From Cordilura impudica (lineage: Eukaryota > Arthropoda > Insecta > Diptera > Scathophagidae), in assembly GCA_963682025.1 (NCBI GenBank), contig OY821517.1, forward strand, positions 295,414,344 to 295,478,343: DNA of 64,000 nucleotides. Reading direction: 5' to 3'. Shown one piece after another: positions 57,401 to 64,000 of the stretch. Each line of letters starts with the position of its first letter. Positions within the stretch are counted from its first letter, which is position 1. Both the position numbers and the translations under genes were made by a program. Below the pieces are notes generated by a model, which was given only the letters and a program-made list of their open reading frames with translations, was not told the DNA's origin and made no database searches.

Positions 57401-59430
57401 TATGACTTGGCCGAATATTGCAGCACTAAGTTGACTATGAAACTAGTGTTATAAACAACAAGAACGAACAGAAAAAGAACGACAACTGGAACTACAACAA
57501 GAACATTAAGCGCGTGTGCTAAATTGTAGTTCGTTTTTTTTTATTTTTTATTATTTTTTTGAATATTTCAGCCAGACTGGTAATGTTACGTTTTAAACTA
57601 AAACAACTACAACAACATAAACATTGGCCTATCATCATCATCGTGATCGTCATCGTTATGGAAAAACAGACTAGACACGAGACAATATTCTAAAACACTA
57701 TGAACTAGCTCAACATTTTTAAAACACTCCAACCTCATTGATTTTTCCTAAAAAAAATAAAAACAAAAAAAAAAAAAACAAAAAATCGACATGAAATACA
57801 AAAATAAAATGTTAAGTTGGTTGAATGCCTTGGAAGAGTAAACAAGGTTTGTGTTGTGTTGTTGCTAGTTGCTCGTATATCACACCTAAATGAACAACGC
57901 GTACTCGTATTTACTTGTTCAATACAATTGTTGCATTTATGTGTGTCTTGCAGTGATGCCAACTGCATTATATGCCATAAGTAAGAAAAACGTAATTGGA
58001 AATAGCAAAAATACTTTGCTTGATTAACTAAAATTTAAGTCATTGAAATTTGATTGACTTAATTTTAATTTTATATTGAGAGTGTGTTAATTTCAAAGCC
58101 ACTTATTTGGAGCTGGATTTTTAGATAAATAAGTATAATAACATATTGCAATTTTAAATTAGGCCTAAAGCGCCAAATTTAATTTCGAAGGTGCTAAATA
58201 GACATCACAGATCTCATGTCGTTGTTTTAGTTAGTAATGTCTATGTTGTTGTTGTTGTTGCTGTTACAAGTACTTGCACTCTTAATGTATTTTTTGTCGT
58301 TAGTTTATTTATTTTATGGTTCGTGCTTTTGTTTGTTGTTGTTGTTGTTGTTGTTGCTGTTGTTATTGAATGTGTTGCTGTTGAATGTTTAATGTGTAAT
58401 CGAATGTGTTTGTTTATTTATTTAATTGGGCGTTTTTTTTTTGTTCGTTTGTTGTCATTGTTGTTGTATTAGAGGATATTTGTGGGATTTTCCGTATTTT
58501 TTTCCTTCTGTTAAATCATCGATTGATGTGTGCTATAAATTTTCATTGAAGAAAAAATAAAAAGTTCAATGACAAAGAAATTAGGAAAACAGTTTTGAAA
58601 TGTTTTATTTTATTTTTATTATTATTTATGTATGTGTGTACTGTACTGTATGAGCGCACATAAATTTTTCTCAAGTCATTCTGAACTCTCCAGACTGTAT
58701 AATGGGAATCACCTGAAGTGATGTCAAAAGTTTACAATGTAAGCATTACACTAAAATCTTGACATGCATCAAGATAACATCGTTGCAACATTGTAGAACG
58801 AAGTGTTTTGCATATTGCAAGATTTTGCTGCAAATAATTAGAAATTTTATTTGAGTACAGCCATTTTTAAATTATTTTTTCGAAGTGTTAAATAGTTGTC
58901 CGAAATTTAGAGCAGACAATTAAGTTAAACTGTGTAAGAATAATGAATTCAATTATTTTCAACTGGTGAAATTTTTGTGGAAAAGGGTATAATATCTTCT
59001 CGGAATTTGAAAGTATTTTGAAAAGGAGTAGGAGTAGTAGGTTCGATGCCAGCATTAATGAGGATCGGTTTTATTTTAAAATTTTAAAACACTTGTGAAA
59101 TTATATTAAATATAAAAAATCAGAAAACCTCTATGTTTGTGCTATAAATGTCGTTATACATCACCGAGAATTTAGCTAATTACCATTTGTGTCCACAATT
59201 CTGGCCGTAATATTTGGAATTTTTTCATGGAAATACTACGCAAAGTAAAAATTTCTCTACAACAGCTCATGATATTTCCGGCACAAATTGTTTTTAGAGT
59301 TTCTTTTGATTTGTACTATTTATCGAAATGTTAATATGCAAAATAACACTTCTTATGTACTAGGGCTCTCAACCGATTAAAATTAAAAATTGTTCAGTAC
59401 AATTTTTCGACTAAGAAATAATCCGCTAAT
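57401..59430. other. No gene recognised; GTT microsatellites
   Basis: GTTGTTGTTGTTGCTGTT tracts lie near 58240-58265 and 58335-58380 and create a Val-rich open frame (58191-58472) that I do not accept as a gene. Poly-A near 57750-57785. Confidence 0.45.
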
Positions 59431-59439
59431 CCTCATCCG

Positions 59440-60910
59440 GTCGGTCACGTGCAGTCACGGGGTGATCTAAATGTCATTTCCCCTCATCCGATCGATCTGA
59501 AACTTAGTTCATACACTTGCTGTGAAAAAAAGATTAACTTTAACTTAGTCACGCACAGTCACGCATGGTCACGCGCAGTCACGTAGTGGTGTAAAACCCA
59601 TTTCCCCTTATCCGATCGATCTGAAACTTGGTCGATAGACTTGCTGTGAAAAAATATTAAGTTTGACATAGTCATGCACAGTCACGCATAGTCACGCACA
59701 GTCACGGAGTGATCTAAATGTCATTTTCATTCATCCGATCGATCTGAAACTTAGTCCATACACTTTCTGTGGAAAAAAGATTAACTCTGACTTAGTCACG
59801 CACAGTCACGTATGGTCACGCGCAGTCAAGTGGTGATCTTAAACCCGTTTTCCCTTATCCGATCGATCTGAAACTAGGTCGATAGACGTGCTGTGAAAAA
59901 AGATTAACTTTGACATAGTCACGCAGAGTCACGGAGATATTCAAAACTCATATGCATAAGGAAAGAAAGAGTTTTATAAAAACTTTGTTTTTATGGGTTA
60001 GATTATTAAACTCTTTCTTTTAACTCATACTCTCATTCCCCATTATCCAATTGATTTGAAACTTGGCCCATAGTCTTGTCGTGACCACAGATTAATCTTG
60101 GGGTAGTCACGCACAGTCACGCGTGGTCACGCACAGTCACGGAATGATCTAAATGTCATTTCCCTTCATCTGATCGATCTCAAACTCGGGCCATGCACTT
60201 GCTGTGAAAAAAAGATTAACTTTGACTTAGTCACGCACAGTTACGCGTGGTCACGCACAGTCACGGAGTGATCTAAATGTCATTTCCCTTCATCCGATCG
60301 ATATCAACCTTGGTACATACACTTGCTGTGAAAAAAGATTAACTCTGACTTAGTCACGCGCAATCACGCATGGTCATGCACACTCACGGAGTGATCTAAA
60401 TGTCATTTCCCCTCATCCGATCGGTCTGAAACTTGGTCATACACTTGCTGTGAAAAAAAGATTAACTTTGACTTAGTCACGCACAGTCACAAATGGTCAC
60501 GCACAGTCACGGAGTGATCTAAATGTCATTTACCCTCATCCGACCGATCTGAAGCTTGGTCGATATAATTGCTGTAAAGAAAGATCAACTTCGACGTAAT
60601 CACGTGCAGTCACGCATAGTCACGCACAGTCACGGAGTGATTGAAACCCCATTTTCCCTTATCCGTTCGATCTAAAACTTGGTCGATAGACTTGCTGTGA
60701 AAAAGATTAACTTTGACATTGTCACGCACAGTCACGGATAGATTAAAACCCCACTTCCCGTCATCCGATGGATCTGAAACTTTGTCCATAGACTTGTTGT
60801 GGCCAAAGATTAATATTAAGATAGTCACACACAGTCACGGAGAGATTCAAAACTCATATGCATAAGGAAAGAAAGAGTTTTAATAAAAACTTTGTTTTTA
60901 TGTGTTAGAT
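59440..60910 (-). repeat. 123-bp tandem array, copy 2, inverted relative to copy 1
   Basis: GGAGTGATCTAAATGTCATT (or a near variant) recurs at about 60141, 60264, 60388, 60511 and 60634, exactly 123-124 bp apart, with earlier units from about 59453. Units contain CACGCACAGTCACGCATGGT and ACTTGCTGTGAAAAAAAGAT. An element-end sequence (CATATGCATAAGGAAAGAAA then ACTTTGTTTTTATGGGTTAG) occurs twice, at about 59950-60002 and 60855-60908. After the first, AACTCTTTCTTTTAACTCAT begins a new element. So two arrays lie head to tail. Confidence 0.85.
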
Positions 60911-61369
60911 TACTAAAAATATAAACATAAAAAAGTGTTGTTTTCGATCTTTATCGTTTTAATGTTTGAGTTCGAAATTAATCAAGCTCCAAGTCAAATA
61001 TTTTTACTTTAAATGAAGCAAAAAACATTCGAAAATTTGTTTAAAAAATTGATTTAAATTCTGCAGACCAGGCTGTTTCGAGTCACCAATCCTCATCGGT
61101 AACCAAAAGCAGTTATATTGTTTGTTTGGCAAAAAGTTACATTTATATTGCTTTGCTGAAACCATCTTAATGAGCATTTTCTAATATAAAAAACTAAAAT
61201 ACAAAACTATTTTGAAACAAATTTGTTGTAAAGTTTGACCCCATATGAGTCCAGGACTTAATGTAAAATAAAACGCATTTATTTTGAGCAAGTGATAATA
61301 TTTTCATTGCATTATAGAGTAGACATATTCCATTTATGCATGCAATAAAATATTCGTCATATGGCCCCC
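60911..61369. other. No gene recognised
   Basis: AT-rich DNA between the array and the mariner relic. Confidence 0.35.
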
Positions 61370-61745
61370 GCGGCCTTTACTTGACAGAGATGTGGCCCTA
61401 TCTCACCAATGACGCGTTGGATCTCGGCCTTGAGCTCAAGAATTGTTTGTGGTTTATCCATATTGACCTAAGATTTCAAAAAACTTCAAATTAAGAAATC
61501 AGACTTAAATCATACGATCTTGGCTGCCAATTAGCATCGGAATATCTGGAGATGATTCGGTCTACAAATCGTTGCTTCAATAAATGTTTTGTTGCGCGCA
61601 CGTTATGGTACGTACCGTGCTGCTGAAAACACATGTTCTTCATATCCGTTCCATTCAATTGAGGCGACAAGAACTCCGTTATCATGTTTTCTGTAACGAA
61701 TGCCACTGGGTCACCCTTTTTATGAGTACACATTGCATACTCCAA
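61370..61745 (-). pseudogene. DD41D mariner transposase relic
   Basis: Minus strand: ENMITEFLSPQLNGTDM, then FQQHGTYHNVRATKHLL (QQDGATCHTA in an intact relative), IISRYSDANWQPRSYDL and, further on, LKAEIQRVIGEI. The second catalytic Asp is replaced by His and the CDLTPLD box is lost. Same group as 12987-14295, but much older. Its upstream part is cut off by the LINE at about 61746. Confidence 0.75.
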
Positions 61746-63175
61746 TATACATTTCAAGAAATGCTTTAATTTATAAGTTGCATACATTGGGTGCCTCATC
61801 AAAAGTTGTTAAGTTTATAGAATGTATCTATGAAAAAACGCGGACATCAGTTTGGACAGGTAGTGAGCTATCAAAGTCATTTGCTACAGAAAGTGGTGTA
61901 AAGCAGGGGTGTTTGCTATCACCTTTACTATTTGCCTTATACCTTAATGATTTGCATGATTGCTTAGAAGGTGGAATATACGTTGAAAACATTAACATAA
62001 GATTGTTATTATATGCAGACGACATAGTGATTTTAGCAGATGATGTAAAAGTGCTGCAGAAAATGACCCAAAAACTTGAAGACTATTGTAAAACATGGAA
62101 TGTTGAAGTAAACTTGGATAAGTCAGAAATTATGGTTTTCAGAAAAGGGGGAAGATTGTCTAGTAAAGAAAAATGGTATTTTAATAGCCAAGAAATCAAA
62201 ATAGTTTCAGAATACTGTTACCTAGGAGTTTGGCTTACACCAAAAATGGTATTTACGAAGCATATTGAACAAAGAAACATAGCAGCAAAAAATAGTATCA
62301 ACTTAACATGGAAAAACTTTTTAAATAAAAGCACAATATCAATTGCTTCTAAATGGAAATTATTCCTTGCAGTATGCAGGTCAGTGCAATCGTATGCAGC
62401 CCAAATATGGGGGTTTACAAATTTTGAGTATGTTGATAAGCTACAAATATATTTTATAAAGAAAATCTTGCGGCTCCCAAGCTTCACACCAACTTATGTG
62501 TTATTATCCGAAACAGGTATGGAAAATGGTCATTTATACACCTTAGATCTACATATGAGATATATCAACAAAACCCTGTTTGATTACGGAGAAAATCGGT
62601 TGCCTTATCAATTTTCTAAACTATTGATTCAAAAAAATCTGCTTTGGGTAATTGAACTTAACAAGCTCGGATTAGAATTTGAAATTAATTGGACAGAAGC
62701 GAACATTAATAAACAACAATGGAATAACAATAGAAAAAACCTTTTAATCTCCTTGAAGTCAAAATATCAAAAGAAAATTTGCAACAAAAAGGCTCTAACA
62801 ACCAGGATATATTCAAAACTAAATGCAATTGAAGGGAATAAATACATATCTAATGAAATTAAACTAGAAAATATAACTTGGATTTTTAAAGCACGAAGTG
62901 ATTTGATAAAATTAAATGGTAACCGCTTTGAAACGAATTTGTCTAAATTATGCTCTTTATGTAATTCAAGAGAAATTGAAAATATAGAACATTTTCTTGG
63001 TCGTTGTAAAACGCTAAAAGAATTCAGAATTATGTACTTCAGTAAAGCTTACCTTACAGAAGACGAAATCTTAAATATATTAAATGGTGTAAATACTAAT
63101 TGGAATCTCTTAGCAAATTATATAAAAACATGTATAAATTACAGAAACTTTTTGATAACAGAGTTTAATACATAA
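61746..63175 (+). CDS. LINE reverse transcriptase, C-terminal two thirds, open
   Basis: One uninterrupted frame ends at TAA 63173-63175. The ATG at 61700 belongs to flanking mariner DNA, so there is no true start: the LINE reads in from about NALIYKLHTLGASSKVV. RT motifs are GVKQGCLLSPLLFALYLNDL, the catalytic YADDIVILADD, VNLDKSEIMVF and YCYLGVWLTP. A long thumb and C-terminal part follows, with AQIWGFTNFEYVDK, then a CSLCNSREIENIEHFLGRC cluster (CX2C-HX4C type) near the end. No RNase H. Some 470 codons without a stop in this AT-rich region imply a recent insertion. The clade is not certain. Confidence 0.8.
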
Positions 63176-63352
63176 AAACATTTATCTCGATTAGGAAATT
63201 AAATTTTTATATTATAAGCGGCTGACGACGATAGTCAGAGTCGCATATGGTTATTTTTACCTTTTATTTTATTTTTAACTTTTATTTTATTTTGTAATTA
63301 TTTTATATATATTGCTGAAAATAAAATAAATACTACTACTACTACTACTACT
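61746..63352 (+). mobile_element. Non-LTR retrotransposon, 5'-truncated, TAC tail
   Basis: The coding part runs to 63175, followed by a ~140-bp 3' untranslated region and a tail of seven to eight TAC repeats (about 63330-63352) after AAAATAAA. It was inserted into a DD41D mariner relic. Little decay is visible. Confidence 0.75.
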
Positions 63353-63419
63353 ACGTTTGTTTTAGCCTTGAAAACGACAATTTGTTTTTGCTAAGCTTAC
63401 ACTTGACGTGCCCTCCATA

Positions 63420-63910
63420 TTTTTAATTTGTATTTTTGGAAGCTCGGGAATCAGCTTTATATGGGGACTATGACTAAAAATGGTTCGACGGAGTTTATTT
63501 TTGGACTACTGATTATAATAGAAACATATACACAATTTGATCGATGTATATATGATAATCTGGATTCTATGATAATATAAATTGGTCTGATAGGGTTATT
63601 TGTATGGGGTCAAGGTCTGATGCACCGATTTTCCAATTTCAATAGTGTTCGTCTTATGGCCGATAAAAGCTTATATTACTAATTTTATTCAAATATTTCT
63701 ATATTTGCGACCTGTAGTTGGATTTCAAGGTTTACATAGACACACAGACGAGCGGACGGACGGACATCGCTAAATCGACTCAGAAAGTGATTCTAAGTGA
63801 AAGTGATTCAGAGTCGATCGGTATAATAAAAAGTGAATCTGGGTTAAATATTTTTGATGGTTATAAATATCAGAAAAAGCTGATTATAAATAGTGGTATA
63901 GGATATAAAA
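63420..63910 (+). repeat. ~800-bp repeat, 5'-truncated copy
   Basis: It runs from AGCTCGGGAATCAGCTTTAT to TAGTGGTATAGGATATAAAA. GCGGACGGACGGACATCGC lies near 63750. Confidence 0.65.
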
Positions 63911-63962
63911 ATCTCTTAAAGGAAAAAGAAAACAAATTACGTTTTTTGATATTTATTTTTAA

Positions 63963-64000
63963 CTAGCAGATTCCCGCGCTCGAAATTCGAGTGCAATTTC
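63963..64000 (-). mobile_element. Helitron family A 3' end, cut by window edge
   Basis: A|CTAGCAGATTCCCGCG, then the palindrome CTCGAAATTCGAG: the reversed 3' end of another family-A copy. Confidence 0.7.

Noticed and set aside
58191..58472. 93-residue Val-rich frame
   Set aside because: Produced by GTT microsatellites; no start context or domain.
1..64000. tRNA, rRNA or conserved host exons
   Set aside because: None recognised on either strand by eye; a covariance-model and protein search would be needed to exclude short ones.

Overview
The window looks like AT-rich, repeat-dense DNA from a higher fly (Diptera; a calyptrate or related brachyceran is my guess). I infer this from the mix of elements: mariner, Jockey-like, I-like and R1-like non-LTR elements, a copia-type LTR element, a Transib DNA transposon, a Penelope endonuclease piece and several Helitron families. 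I found no convincing single-copy host gene, no tRNA or rRNA and no CRISPR. The window reads as a transposon graveyard, possibly pericentromeric or intergenic. Nearly every coding-like stretch is a truncated or broken transposon gene.

Layout. 1-5.7 kb: an 800-bp repeat split by a 5'-truncated I-like LINE, then short Helitrons. 7-9.1 kb: a hAT relic with a Helitron inside it. 12.4-14.3 kb: a nearly intact DD41D mariner inside a decayed transposon-type gene. 15.66-17.83 kb: a Transib (RAG1-related superfamily) with CGTCG target duplications and RSS-like ends. 18-19.2 kb: a Penelope endonuclease piece and a mariner relic. 20.8-24.5 kb: one mariner split by two LINEs. 27.2-29.6 kb: a multicopy uncharacterised protein relic beside a 123-bp tandem array. 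30.1-35.1 kb: a LINE split by a 1.26-kb mariner and by a Helitron carrying a helicase remnant. 35.2-37.5 kb: Helitrons within Helitrons. 38.3-43.3 kb: a diverged ~180-bp satellite split by a 2.8-kb Helitron, itself built of two tandem arrays, and by an 800-bp repeat. 44.5-48.4 kb: a Jockey LINE, an R1-like LINE and a mariner relic. 50.2-57.4 kb: a degenerate ~40-bp minisatellite split by a copia element that carries a Jockey LINE. 59.4-60.9 kb: the 123-bp array again, in inverted orientation. 61.4-63.4 kb: a LINE with a long open frame inserted in a DD41D mariner relic.

The strongest boundary calls rest on target duplications or on restoration of the interrupted sequence. These are TA for the mariners, CGTCG for Transib, 14-15 bp for two LINEs, and A/T junctions for the Helitrons. 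Together they give a relative order of insertions. Family names come from recognised motifs and not from database searches. Clade names for the LINEs are the least certain part.
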